A DNA stretch of 64,000 nt, taken from the NCBI RefSeq assembly GCF_000011645.1, contig NC_006270.3, positions 3,990,501 to 4,054,500 on the forward strand, given 5' to 3'. Positions 9,312 to 17,873 of this stretch are shown one piece after another (the stretch's first letter is position 1; each line of letters opens with the position of its first letter). The notes under the pieces were generated by a model that was not told where the DNA came from, did no database searches, and was given only the letters and a program-made list of their open reading frames with translations. Source of the stretch: Bacillus licheniformis DSM 13 = ATCC 14580 (GTDB taxonomy: Bacteria; Bacillota; Bacilli; Bacillales; Bacillaceae). Both the position numbers and the translations under genes were made by a program.

Positions 9312-9829
9312 GCGTCTTCTCCCCCAGTCAGTAGTTGTTTTAATTCAAGCTTCGCTCTTTTCAGATAGGTCTTAACGGTTCCTTCAGGAGCATTCATCAC
9401 CTCGGCGATATCATGAATCGGCAGGTCGTGATAATAAAATAAAATGATGGCGGTTTGATATTCTTTTCGCAACTGCTGAACAGCTTCAAGCATCCCTATT
9501 CTGTCGTCCGCATGCATCTCCTGCTCCCGGCCTTCGTCCTGCAGCGGCCTGTCCATTAAAACCACTTTCTTTTTCTTGTCCAATATGGCATATGCATGAT
9601 GAATGAGGATTTTCGTCAGCCATGTCAAAAAGTATTCGGGATTCCTCAACTGGGCAATCGATAAAAATGCCTTGTACGCCGTTTCCTGTACGATATCTAA
9701 CGCGTCCTCCTTATTTCGCACATATATGTAAGCTGTTCTGTAAAGCTGTTCGCTGTGCTTTTGAAACAGCATTTCAAAAGCTTTGGCGTTGCCTGCGACA
9801 GCTTTCTTAACTAATCTGATTTGCTTCAC
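9281..9829 (-). CDS. ECF RNA polymerase sigma factor
   Basis: Sigma-70 family protein of the extracytoplasmic function class, 182 residues. Region 2 is visible around AYIYVRNKEDALDIVQE, and region 4 around ILFYYHDLPIHDIAEVM with the helix-turn-helix MNAPEGTVKTYLKRAK. The start is placed at GTG 9829 because a perfect GAAGGAGG lies 7 bases upstream. The longer frame from ATG 9850 would contain this ribosome binding site. Its anti-sigma gene overlaps the 3' end. The two belong to the group containing SigV-like factors paired with DUF4179 or RsiV-type partners. Which named B. licheniformis ecf gene it is cannot be decided from sequence alone. Confidence 0.9.
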   Translation of the reverse strand: MKQIRLVKKAVAGNAKAFEMLFQKHSEQLYRTAYIYVRNKEDALDIVQETAYKAFLSIAQLRNPEYFLTWLTKILIHHAYAILDKKKKVVLMDRPLQDEGREQEMHADDRIGMLEAVQQLRKEYQTAIILFYYHDLPIHDIAEVMNAPEGTVKTYLKRAKLELKQLLTGGEDAWTNNGSKTK

Positions 9830-9854
9830 TGCTGCGCCTCCTTCAAACATTAGA

Positions 9855-9880
9855 GAGGAGAAATGATGAGAAAAGTTTCA
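9855..9880 (-). promoter_or_regulatory. Possible autoregulatory ECF promoter
   Basis: On the minus strand TGAAAC (9880-9875) is followed after exactly 16 bases by CCTC (9858-9855). The Bacillus ECF consensus is TGAAAC-N16-CGTC, so there is one mismatch. The site lies 25 bp upstream of the sigma start, consistent with autoregulation. Confidence 0.45.
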
Positions 9881-9901
9881 GAAAGATGGTTTTTTTCACA
9901 T

Positions 9902-9932
9902 AAAAAACCCGCTTTAGGTAATATAGCGGGTT
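9902..9932 (-). terminator. Terminator of the radical SAM/AAA+ operon
   Basis: The stem AACCCGCT/AGCGGGTT (9925-9932 and 9906-9913) is followed by TTTTTT on the minus strand, 7 bp past the stop of the radical SAM gene. Confidence 0.8.
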
Positions 9933-9938
9933 CAAATG

Positions 9939-10568
9939 TTAGTTTCTGTTGGAAACTTTATGTTTAGATAATTCTTCGTATAAACTTTGCAATTGTTCTT
10001 GACGAATCATTCCGTTGATTGAAACTGTGCCATCGGGTTCTAACCGAACTTCTATTTTATTTGAAATTGATTGAAGCTGACCTTCAAGATAACGATATCT
10101 CTCAGTCAAAAAATGATATCGTTGATTAGAGGAACCTGTCCATGGCCGGCTTAAATCTATATTTTCTTTTTCGAAAGGACCATCAATGAACAAATCAGTC
10201 AATTCAAGTAACTCTAGCTGGCCCTTTCGTGGATTCGACTTTATATCTTCCAAGTATCTGCCGCTAAAGGTCAAAATAGAAAGTCCAGCAATTTTTATTT
10301 TATCCGCAAGTTCTGCAAGGGCTTCCGCTTGATCCATTGGCTCACCACCAAGAAATGTTACACCTTCAATATTGTTTTCTTTTTTTGAATCAACAATCTT
10401 TTTAAAGAGGTCGTCTACACTGATGTCTTTTCCACCCTTGTCAGACCATGTCCACGGTACTCCGCAGCCTTCGCAGCGTACCGAACATCCCTGCACCCAT
10501 AAACACGCCCGTTTACCGGGTCCTTCTGCTTCAGTAAGCGGCAAAAAACGATGGATTCGTATTTTCAT
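9939..10568 (-). CDS. Radical SAM protein, NrdG (anaerobic RNR activase)-like
   Basis: A 209-residue protein with the 4Fe-4S single-cluster motif CSVRCEGC (Cys28-x3-Cys32-x2-Cys35) and the SAM-binding GGEP motif (FLGGEPMDQ), as in anaerobic ribonucleotide reductase activating enzymes. No NrdD gene is adjacent, and the conserved neighbourhood is an AAA+ ATPase operon. A role as an activase for another, unidentified glycyl-radical or modified protein is therefore possible; this is inference. Its ATG overlaps the TAA of the preceding HhH gene by one base, so translation is probably coupled. It is the last gene of the five-gene operon and is followed by a terminator. The C-terminal 50 residues (LEPDGTVSINGMI) look like an added beta-rich tail. 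Confidence 0.85.
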   Translation of the reverse strand: MKIRIHRFLPLTEAEGPGKRACLWVQGCSVRCEGCGVPWTWSDKGGKDISVDDLFKKIVDSKKENNIEGVTFLGGEPMDQAEALAELADKIKIAGLSILTFSGRYLEDIKSNPRKGQLELLELTDLFIDGPFEKENIDLSRPWTGSSNQRYHFLTERYRYLEGQLQSISNKIEVRLEPDGTVSINGMIRQEQLQSLYEELSKHKVSNRN

Positions 10569-11233
10569 TAAATATCCAAAACCCTTCCTTCAGCATTCTC
10601 ATCTTTTCTATCCCTTCGGTCAACTGGTTTAGAGAATGAGAGATACGGCTCTACCTTCAAAAGCACATGCGGCTTCAATCCTAACTGTTCGCCGAAATGA
10701 TCAATAGATGAAAAGCCACCGATTTCTTCACGCATGGCGACCGCTTTTTTGGCGAGGATAATTCCCAACTGCGGAATCGAAGCGATGTCTTCCACACTCG
10801 CTTGATTAATGTCTATTTTCCGTTCCGATTGTTTATCGGTTTGGCTCGTTCGAGCCGCGGCGGTCTCTGGATACTCATTTTTCAGAGATTTACGCAGCTG
10901 ATCTATTTCAGCGCGTTTCAACTGTTGAATGGACTCTAACCGAATTAAAAACTCCGGCCGCACTTTTAAAGCGTGAACAATTGAGACACCCCAGCCGATG
11001 ATCAAAAGAACCATGGCCGCATTGAATAAAGGTGTTCCATTAGAAAGAATAGTGAATAAAAAAATAGCAAAATAGATCCATCCGGCAATTAACCATTTTT
11101 TTTGTTTTGCCCGAGCGAAAATATAGAAAAAAGAAACCCAATTTAAAAAGCCAAAAGGAGTAAATACAAATAGGACCCATATGGATTGAAACAGCTCCCA
11201 TTTCACTCCCTTATTGGTATATCCATTAGCCAT
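10568..11233 (-). CDS. Membrane protein with C-terminal helix-hairpin-helix domain
   Basis: Protein of 221 residues with two to four hydrophobic segments in the first 90 residues. A charged linker follows, then a ComEA-like helix-hairpin-helix region (DINQASVEDIASIPQLG, then AVAMREEIGGF). Such motifs usually bind DNA or mediate protein contact; no known function can be assigned. The start overlaps the end of the DUF2997 gene by 8 bp, with GGGGGCA as ribosome binding site, and the next gene overlaps by one base. These tight couplings mark a functional unit with the AAA+ and radical SAM proteins. Confidence 0.75.
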   Translation of the reverse strand: MANGYTNKGVKWELFQSIWVLFVFTPFGFLNWVSFFYIFARAKQKKWLIAGWIYFAIFLFTILSNGTPLFNAAMVLLIIGWGVSIVHALKVRPEFLIRLESIQQLKRAEIDQLRKSLKNEYPETAAARTSQTDKQSERKIDINQASVEDIASIPQLGIILAKKAVAMREEIGGFSSIDHFGEQLGLKPHVLLKVEPYLSFSKPVDRRDRKDENAEGRVLDI

Positions 11234-11444
11234 TACGGTGCCCCCTTATAATTTGCTGATGCCTCAAAACATCAACCTGTTCCGTCTCAAAGTATTCCGC
11301 CGTATATGATGAATCAATCGTTTCAGCCTCAAGCAGCTGTTCCAGAACTCGAATATAATCTCGGCATTTCGGTCCTTTAATCCCTTTTGTTTCCACATTA
11401 ATTTGACCATCCTGCTGAATTTCAACAATAATTCGCTGACTCAT
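11226..11444 (-). CDS. DUF2997 small protein
   Basis: A 72-residue protein with the DUF2997 pattern: the N-terminal strand IIVEIQQDGQINVETKG, the core GPKCRDYIRVLEQLL with a conserved Cys, and a charged end. The family is small and uncharacterised; in cyanobacteria it is found next to Ycf35/DUF1257 and Ycf46-type genes. Here too it sits between the DUF1257-like gene and the rest of the operon. AAGGAGG stands 6 bases before the ATG. I recognise the family, not its biochemical role. Confidence 0.78.
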   Translation of the reverse strand: MSQRIIVEIQQDGQINVETKGIKGPKCRDYIRVLEQLLEAETIDSSYTAEYFETEQVDVLRHQQIIRGHRNG

Positions 11445-11455
11445 GAAATGCCTCC

Positions 11456-11899
11456 TTATCCATTCACCTTGAACGTCAATACCACCGAATTCTCATTTGT
11501 CACCGTTTCATTTTCTAAAACCAATCCTTCATGTTCGGCCTTTTCTATAAGTTTCAAATATGTTTCCTGCTGCAATATCCGTTTGTACTCCTCTTCAATT
11601 TGATCAATAAATTCCCGCGCCTGGTTTTTATCAACTGAACGATCAAATGCAGCTTTAAAGGTGCCTTCTTCTGTCAAATGGAAAGTTACAGCTGAATCTT
11701 CCATGATTGCTTCGACGTTTGTTGTTCCAAGCTCGATCGTCTTACATCCATTTTGGTCAAGCGCTTTTTTGAGAAGGTCTTCATCCTTCATAACGGTAGG
11801 CATTGTATAAAGACGGCCTGATTCGTTTTCTGCCAAATAGGATGCAATCGCTTGGGTCGCTGCAATCGCAACTGGTAATAAAACAATTTCAATACTCAT
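11456..11899 (-). CDS. DUF1257 (Ycf35)-like protein
   Basis: A 147-residue protein starting with a hydrophobic stretch (IEIVLLPVAIAATQAIASYL), then an alpha/beta domain and a charged helical segment (REFIDQIEEEYKRILQQETYLK) ending in a beta strand. Position between a Ycf46-like ATPase and a DUF2997 gene, and the pattern of the C-terminal helix (YKRILQQETYLKLIEKAEHEG), suggest the Ycf35/DUF1257 family; the similarity is judged by eye. GAGGTG stands 7 bases before the ATG. The N-terminus could be a membrane anchor. Function is unknown. Confidence 0.65.
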   Translation of the reverse strand: MSIEIVLLPVAIAATQAIASYLAENESGRLYTMPTVMKDEDLLKKALDQNGCKTIELGTTNVEAIMEDSAVTFHLTEEGTFKAAFDRSVDKNQAREFIDQIEEEYKRILQQETYLKLIEKAEHEGLVLENETVTNENSVVLTFKVNG

Positions 11900-11915
11900 G
11901 CTTTGACACCTCTTC

Positions 11916-13580
11916 CTAAAACTCTACAGCTCTGCCACCCCGGCTTGTATGTAAATCGGCATCTTTATCACGCGGATTTTCGTCATCTTTCTTTAGCTGA
12001 ATAGATTGGTATTCCTTCAGATCTTCCTGACGGGCAGCCGATACAGCCCGAAGACTTGCCCATTCCCGAATTGCAAGAATTTGCTCTGATTGCGTAACAG
12101 CCAAAGGAACAGTCTGCTTAATCACTTTCTCAAGATCCTCAACCGTTAAGCTTCGATTTTCAGAAAAGGCTTCAAATAATGCAGAAATTACGACTTGTTC
12201 GATTTCAGCACCAATAAATGATTCCGTCAGTTCTGCAAGCTTGTCCAAGACAGGTGGTTCTATTGAAAAATTCCCGGCAGCTTTCGGGTTTGTTAGCCTC
12301 TTTTCAAGATGGATGCGAAAGATTTCTTTTCTTTCTTTTTTCGTTGGCAGATCAACAAAAAATATCTCATCAAAACGTCCTTTCCTTAAGAATTCGGGCG
12401 GAAGAGCGTCTATATTATTTGCAGTTGCTATCACAAATACAGGCTTTGATTTTTCCTGCATCCAGGTTAAGAAATTCCCAAGCACTCTCTTCGAAGTCCC
12501 CCCGTCTCCAGCTGTTCCGCTATTCCCCAATCCTTTTTCAATCTCATCGACCCACAAAATAGACGGAGAAATGGCCTCTGCCGTAGATAAAGCGTTTCTC
12601 ATATTTTCTTCACTGCTTCCGACAATGCCGCTGAATATTTTTCCCATGTCCAATTTTAAAAGAGGAAGCTTCCACATAGAGCTGACAGCTTTAGCAATTA
12701 AGCTTTTTCCGCAGCCGGGAACCCCCGTTAATAGAAGACCCTTAGGGGATGGCAGCCCATAGTCCTGAGCGGAGTCCATCCATGACTTGTTTCTTTTATT
12801 CAACCAACGTTTGATATTTTCCAATCCACCTACATCCTGGATATTTGGTTCACTTTTAATAAACTCTAATACGCCGGTTTTTTTAATGATTTGCTGCTTT
12901 TCAAAAAGAATTTGATCAACGCTATCCGAATCTAGACGCCCTTTGCTTACTAGCGCCAGTGCAAACGCATTTTCTGCTTCTTTTAAAGTTAATCCCAGTG
13001 CTGCTTTTACTAGGCGTTCTTCTTCGTCCTCAGTCAAGCTAACGATTGCCCGATTTTGCCCTTGATTCATTTCGATCATTTTCTTGAGCGTTTCTTTAAT
13101 TTCTGCAAAGCTGGGCAATTGAAACTCTACAATTGTGATGTCCTTTTCCAATTCAGGAGGAAGCGTTAATGTTGGCGCCACAAGCACAACATTTTTGGAA
13201 ACAAGACTCTTTTCCAATACAGAGACAAGATCTTTCATTTTACGAATCAAACGGTATTCAGGGGGGCGATTATTTGCACCCAAATAAACATAAAAATCCT
13301 TCAATATAAAGACTGCTGGCTGATCATATTTTTCAATGAACGCCAAAGCCTTTAACGGGTCTTTTGTTTCGGCTGATGGAGGCATTCCATTGCTTTCAAA
13401 CCCTTTGGTTAAACTCCAAACAAATAAGGTTCTTGGTGTTCTAATCAATTCTGTATCCGAAACAATATGACTCAGTTGATCTATGACACGTTCTTCTTCC
13501 CATGTAGAAATATACAGGAACGGAAAGCGGGCCCTGAAATAATTCGCTACTTCTTTTCTAAAGTGATGATATCCTTCCAT
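11916..13580 (-). CDS. Ycf46-like AAA+ ATPase
   Basis: A 554-residue AAA+ protein. The N-terminal third (FRARFPFLYISTWEEERV onward) matches the Ycf46-type domain that precedes the ATPase core. Walker A is GVPGCGKS near residue 287, Walker B ILWVDEIEKG near 345, and the second region of homology has FLRKGRFDEIFFVDLP with its arginine finger. It is the first gene of the minus-strand operon; AAGGGAG precedes the ATG and TATAAT lies about 35 bp upstream (13614-13619). In cyanobacteria Ycf46 has been linked to photosynthetic carbon uptake, which cannot apply here. The ATPase probably remodels a complex formed by the small downstream proteins (inference). Confidence 0.82.
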   Translation of the reverse strand: MEGYHHFRKEVANYFRARFPFLYISTWEEERVIDQLSHIVSDTELIRTPRTLFVWSLTKGFESNGMPPSAETKDPLKALAFIEKYDQPAVFILKDFYVYLGANNRPPEYRLIRKMKDLVSVLEKSLVSKNVVLVAPTLTLPPELEKDITIVEFQLPSFAEIKETLKKMIEMNQGQNRAIVSLTEDEEERLVKAALGLTLKEAENAFALALVSKGRLDSDSVDQILFEKQQIIKKTGVLEFIKSEPNIQDVGGLENIKRWLNKRNKSWMDSAQDYGLPSPKGLLLTGVPGCGKSLIAKAVSSMWKLPLLKLDMGKIFSGIVGSSEENMRNALSTAEAISPSILWVDEIEKGLGNSGTAGDGGTSKRVLGNFLTWMQEKSKPVFVIATANNIDALPPEFLRKGRFDEIFFVDLPTKKERKEIFRIHLEKRLTNPKAAGNFSIEPPVLDKLAELTESFIGAEIEQVVISALFEAFSENRSLTVEDLEKVIKQTVPLAVTQSEQILAIREWASLRAVSAARQEDLKEYQSIQLKKDDENPRDKDADLHTSRGGRAVEF

Positions 13581-13719
13581 TTTTCTCCCTTTCTATTGAC
13601 CTATTTTTTATTATTATACTAAATTTTTCCACAACAGGAATAAAAGATTTCAATCCTCCCATTCGCCTTCTCTAAATGATAAGATTAAAATAAAACCAAC
13701 AATTGGAGATGAAGGAAAC

Positions 13720-14952
13720 ATGAAGAACAAATTGATTGAACGCCTCATTTCTTATGCGAAAGTGGATACGCAGTCAAATGAAAACAGTCAGACGACGCCT
13801 TCCACTCCCGGGCAGCTGGCGCTTGCCAATATGCTTGTCGAAGAGCTGAAAGAGATCGGCATGAAGGACGTCACAATCGATGAAAACGGCTATGTGATGG
13901 CGACGCTTCCTTCGAATACAGAAAAAGAGGTGCCGACGATCGGTTTCTTGGCTCATGTGGATACAGCAACAGATTTTACCGGAAAGAACGTCAATCCGCA
14001 GGTTATCGAACAATACGACGGAAAGGATATTGTGCTGAATGAATCCCTCAATGTCGTCTTATCGCCCAAGGAATTCCCCGAGCTAGCAGATTATGCGGGA
14101 CATACGTTGATTACAACCGACGGAACGACTTTGCTCGGCGCCGACAATAAAGCTGGGATCTCTGAAATCATGACGGCAATGGAATATTTAATTGCGCACC
14201 CCGAAATCAAACACGGGAAGATCAGAGTCGCTTTTACACCTGATGAAGAGATCGGCAGAGGGCCGCACAAGTTTGACGTCGAGGCGTTCAATGCCAAATT
14301 CGCGTATACGGTTGACGGCGGACCGCTTGGCGAACTGCAGTACGAAAGCTTCAATGCCGCAGCCGCGAAAATCACTTGTAAAGGAACGAACGTCCACCCC
14401 GGCACAGCAAAAGGAAAAATGGTCAATGCCGCCAAAATCGCGATGCAGTTCCACGCCGCATTGCCGGAAAACGAAGCTCCTGAATTTACAGAAGGTTATG
14501 AAGGCTTTTATCATCTGCTTTCAATCAAGGGCGATGTTTCTGAAACGAGCCTCTCTTATATCATTAGAGATTTTGACAGAGACCGATTTAACGAGAGAAA
14601 AGACACCGTCCAAAAAATCGCAAACAACCTTAAAGCGAAATACGGCGAAAACAGCGTCACAGTGGACATGAATGATCAATATTACAACATGAGGGAAAAG
14701 ATCGAACCGGTCAAAGAGATTGTCGACATTGCCTATAAAGCGATGAAAAACCTTGATATTGAACCGGTCGTTAAACCGATCCGCGGCGGTACAGACGGCT
14801 CTCAGCTCTCATATATGGGGCTTCCTTGTCCGAACATTTTCACAGGCGGGGAAAACTTTCACGGAAAATACGAGTATATTTCCGCCGACAATATGGTAAA
14901 AGCCGCGAATGTCATCGTGGAAATTGTGAAGCTGTTTGAAGAAAGAGCTTAA
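13720..14952 (+). CDS. pepT: Peptidase T (tripeptidase)
   Basis: Cytoplasmic zinc aminotripeptidase of family M20B, 410 residues, the normal length. Metal and catalytic motifs are all visible: HVDTATDF (His79, Asp81), GADNKAG (about Asp142), DEEIGRG (about Glu174), TVDGGP and the late GGENFHGKYE (His near 382). AGATGAAGGAAAC precedes the ATG. It is divergent from the AAA+ operon, with 139 bp between them, and is followed by its own terminator. Confidence 0.96.
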   Translation: MKNKLIERLISYAKVDTQSNENSQTTPSTPGQLALANMLVEELKEIGMKDVTIDENGYVMATLPSNTEKEVPTIGFLAHVDTATDFTGKNVNPQVIEQYDGKDIVLNESLNVVLSPKEFPELADYAGHTLITTDGTTLLGADNKAGISEIMTAMEYLIAHPEIKHGKIRVAFTPDEEIGRGPHKFDVEAFNAKFAYTVDGGPLGELQYESFNAAAAKITCKGTNVHPGTAKGKMVNAAKIAMQFHAALPENEAPEFTEGYEGFYHLLSIKGDVSETSLSYIIRDFDRDRFNERKDTVQKIANNLKAKYGENSVTVDMNDQYYNMREKIEPVKEIVDIAYKAMKNLDIEPVVKPIRGGTDGSQLSYMGLPCPNIFTGGENFHGKYEYISADNMVKAANVIVEIVKLFEERA

Positions 14953-14966
14953 ACGAAAAAAGCGGA

Positions 14967-15000
14967 AAGCGGCTGCAAGACAAAGCAGCCGCTTTTTTTT
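14967..15000 (+). terminator. pepT terminator
   Basis: A 10-bp stem AAGCGGCTGC/GCAGCCGCTT with an 8-base loop is followed by eight T residues, 15 bp after the pepT stop. Confidence 0.92.
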
Positions 15001-15110
15001 CCAGATCAATCTTTATCTGCGCTTTGCTGAAATTAGAACATGTTGCAAGGCGGTTTCTTTTTGGAGCGGGATAAAGCCAATTAACATCTCACCGATGCAA
15101 AAAATTCTGT

Positions 15111-16589
15111 TCATTTGGCTTCATCACCTTTCCAAATATCTTTCAACGTCCAGTAAGTGAATTCTTCAACCCGTACGTTGCCTTTCTCAGAAAACAGCTC
15201 AATCCCCGCTCTTCCTTCCTTCGGATATATGCGGCTTGTCATTGTCGCTTCACCATGATTTGCAAATACTTCAATAGACGATCTGTCGAGAAACAGATGC
15301 AAAGTGAGCTTCTCATCCGCTTCAAGCCGTACGTTTCTCACACCGTCCCTCGCTTTGCCGGACTTTGAACAGTCGAGCGTCAGCTTTTGATCAATCAAGC
15401 TGTACTTGATGGTTGTTTCTTCCTGTTCAATTCCCCGGATCTTTAAGCCAACCGTTTCGGCACTGCAAATTGTCAAATCAAAAACGGCCACCACTTCAAG
15501 AAGCTTTTCGGCTGTCTTTATAAAATAGCTGCCGGAAATCGATTGATTGTCACACTCATGATGTTCCGATCCACGAAGTAATTTAGTCTCCTCGACGGGA
15601 TTCATTAAAATTTTGTGACCATCCTTCAACGTCAATTCACGCGGCAAAGTTAATGCCCCGCACCATCCGTCTGCTTTCGTCGGCATCTCTGACTCCCACA
15701 TATCCATCCAGCCAATCGCAATTCTGCGGCCTTTGTCATCCAATAAAGTTTGCACGGCATAAAAGTCGTGGCCGTGATCCAACTCTTTAAAGGAGCCATG
15801 TACAAACTCATTCGTTTCTTCATCATAGTCTCCAATCAAATAGCCTGTTTGATACAGATTTTGATATGATTCACCATCAGCCTCTATACCCTGAGGGGAA
15901 ATCAGCAAAATGTGTTTGCCGTCTAGTTCAAAGAAATCCGGACATTCCCACATAAAGCCGAGATTTCCGTCGCTTTGGGCGAGAACGCCTACGTACTCCC
16001 AATCTACAAAGTTAGGCGAGCGGTATAAGATGACCCGCCCGACGTTCTCTTTTGAGGAGTTTCCGACCACCATATACCAGTTCTCACGATGCTTCCATAC
16101 TTTTGGATCGCGAAAGTGACGTGCGCTGTCTTCCGGCGGCTCTGCAATAACAGGGTTTTCTTTCAGTTTTTCAAAGACGATACCGTCTTTGCTGACTGCT
16201 ATATTCTGAGTTTGGTAGAAATCGTCTTTCTCTTCATCTATCATATTATGCCCAGTATAGATTAAAGCGAGGTCGCCGTTATATTCGACTGCGCTTCCTG
16301 AGAAACAGCCGCTCTCATCAAATTCGTCTCCCGGCGCTAAAGCAACCGGCAAGTGCTCCCAGTGAATAAGATCCTTGCTCTTCAAATGGCCCCAATGCAT
16401 CGGCCCCCAATTCTCATCATACGGATGATGTTGATAAAAGACATGATACTCCCCTTTATATTGAATAAGTCCGTTTGGATCATTTATCCAGTTTGCCCGG
16501 GGCATCATGTGATAGCCCATTCGGTAACGGCGATTCACTTTTTTCCCGGCTTTCTTTAATGCTTCTTCTGCCTGCTGAATTCTGTTCAT
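15111..16589 (-). CDS. GH32 beta-fructofuranosidase (sucrose/sucrose-6-P hydrolase type)
   Basis: Family 32 hydrolase of 492 residues that splits sucrose, sucrose-6-phosphate or short fructo-oligosaccharides inside the cell (no signal peptide). The nucleophile motif WINDPNG (about residue 37), the transition-state motif FRDP (about 161) and the acid/base motif WECPD (about 214) are present, followed by a C-terminal beta-sandwich with RSSIEVF. The ATG at 16589 is chosen because AGAGAGG lies 9 bases upstream; the ATG at 16598 touches that ribosome binding site. It is the last gene of the minus-strand transporter operon. It imports through non-PTS carriers here, so the substrate is probably unphosphorylated (inference). 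Confidence 0.9.
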   Translation of the reverse strand: MNRIQQAEEALKKAGKKVNRRYRMGYHMMPRANWINDPNGLIQYKGEYHVFYQHHPYDENWGPMHWGHLKSKDLIHWEHLPVALAPGDEFDESGCFSGSAVEYNGDLALIYTGHNMIDEEKDDFYQTQNIAVSKDGIVFEKLKENPVIAEPPEDSARHFRDPKVWKHRENWYMVVGNSSKENVGRVILYRSPNFVDWEYVGVLAQSDGNLGFMWECPDFFELDGKHILLISPQGIEADGESYQNLYQTGYLIGDYDEETNEFVHGSFKELDHGHDFYAVQTLLDDKGRRIAIGWMDMWESEMPTKADGWCGALTLPRELTLKDGHKILMNPVEETKLLRGSEHHECDNQSISGSYFIKTAEKLLEVVAVFDLTICSAETVGLKIRGIEQEETTIKYSLIDQKLTLDCSKSGKARDGVRNVRLEADEKLTLHLFLDRSSIEVFANHGEATMTSRIYPKEGRAGIELFSEKGNVRVEEFTYWTLKDIWKGDEAK

Positions 16590-16603
16590 CTGTGACATCC
16601 TCT

Positions 16604-17839
16604 CTATATATGATTGCTTTGTAGATTTTGAGCAAATTCAACATCTTTCTTTGAGTCTAGCAAGGTAAAAATCGAAATAATGGTAAAACAAAGGACCATT
16701 GCTCCCATGATGAGATAAGTGTGGCGAAATCCGATGCTGTCGTATAAACCTCCCGCAAGCGGCGAAAAAATCGACGTGCCTACCTGGGATGCGAATTGAA
16801 AGCCGACAAGATAAAGTACGGATGAAAGACGATTATCAAAATTAGTCGCCAAATATTTAAACATCGCAATCAGCATAATCGGCAATTCTAAAGCATGAAT
16901 GAGTTTCATCGATGAAATTCCGACCGGTCCGCTGACAAGTCCGGAACCGATAATCCGGAAAGCCATTAACAGCCCCGCTAAAATCAAGCTTTTTTTAGGA
17001 CCGAGCTTATTGACGATGAAAGGCGCAAGAAACATCATGCCCGCTTCAATAAATACTTGGAATGAATTAAGGTATCCAAATATTTGGTTCCCCAAGGCCG
17101 CAGTCGGAAATAAGGAAGCGTAGTAAAGCGGGAACTGCTGGTCATAGACGCCGTACACGCATGTTACGCCGATCACGTACAGCATCAAAAACCAGAAATC
17201 TTTTAAGAGAAAAAGCCCTCCTACGTCTTTTAATCCGACCGAGTCTGCTCTTTCCTTTTCATCATCTGTCATCTCAATTTTTACGGAAACAATAATGGCC
17301 ACCAATATGATTGCTGAGGCGGACGCAACCCAGAAGTTGATATTCGGATCGATATTGAACAGCTGACCTGCAAAAAATGTCGCCGCAGCCCAGCCGAGGG
17401 ACCCCCACATCCTTGTTCTTCCATATTCAAATTGATATTTGCGGCTGACCTTTTCAATAAAGGTTTCAATCGCACCGATTCCGGCGAGAAAAGCAGTTCC
17501 CAAATAAATTCCCCCGACGATAGCCCCAAGAAAGACGTTGTATTGCAAAAGCGGTCCGTAGACGAAAATATAAAAGGGACCCGTAAATACGAGCAGCAAA
17601 CTGATCATAAATAATATGTTTTTCTTCAGCCCGAGCTTATCGGAGATAAAACCGTACAAAGGCTGCATGCACAAAGTAAAGATAGCGTTTACAGAAAAGA
17701 TAATGCCCGTCGCGGACCCGTTCAAATTGATTTCTTGCCCTAACCAAATCGCAAATAAAGAATAGCTGGAAGACCAAGTAAAAAAGAAAAAGAAAAAATA
17801 GGCGCTTAGTTTCCAATACAGACTGTTTGAGCTTTTCAT
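16604..17839 (-). CDS. MFS oligosaccharide:H+ symporter (LacY/CscB type)
   Basis: Twelve-helix transporter of about 411 residues, similar in pattern to the LacY/CscB/RafB family of disaccharide symporters (QPLYGFISDKLGLKKN loop between helices 2 and 3, YGRTRMWGSLGWA before helix 5). AAAGGAG is 9 bases before the ATG at 17839 and only 3 before the alternative at 17845. It lies 14 bp upstream of the GH32 gene, so sucrose or a raffinose-type sugar is a likely substrate. It is unusual to find an MFS symporter in one operon with a complete sugar ABC importer; they may serve different chain lengths. Confidence 0.85.
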   Translation of the reverse strand: MKSSNSLYWKLSAYFFFFFFTWSSSYSLFAIWLGQEINLNGSATGIIFSVNAIFTLCMQPLYGFISDKLGLKKNILFMISLLLVFTGPFYIFVYGPLLQYNVFLGAIVGGIYLGTAFLAGIGAIETFIEKVSRKYQFEYGRTRMWGSLGWAAATFFAGQLFNIDPNINFWVASASAIILVAIIVSVKIEMTDDEKERADSVGLKDVGGLFLLKDFWFLMLYVIGVTCVYGVYDQQFPLYYASLFPTAALGNQIFGYLNSFQVFIEAGMMFLAPFIVNKLGPKKSLILAGLLMAFRIIGSGLVSGPVGISSMKLIHALELPIMLIAMFKYLATNFDNRLSSVLYLVGFQFASQVGTSIFSPLAGGLYDSIGFRHTYLIMGAMVLCFTIISIFTLLDSKKDVEFAQNLQSNHI

Positions 17840-17873
17840 TTTCATTTGCTCCTTTAACCCGATTTGGATGTAT

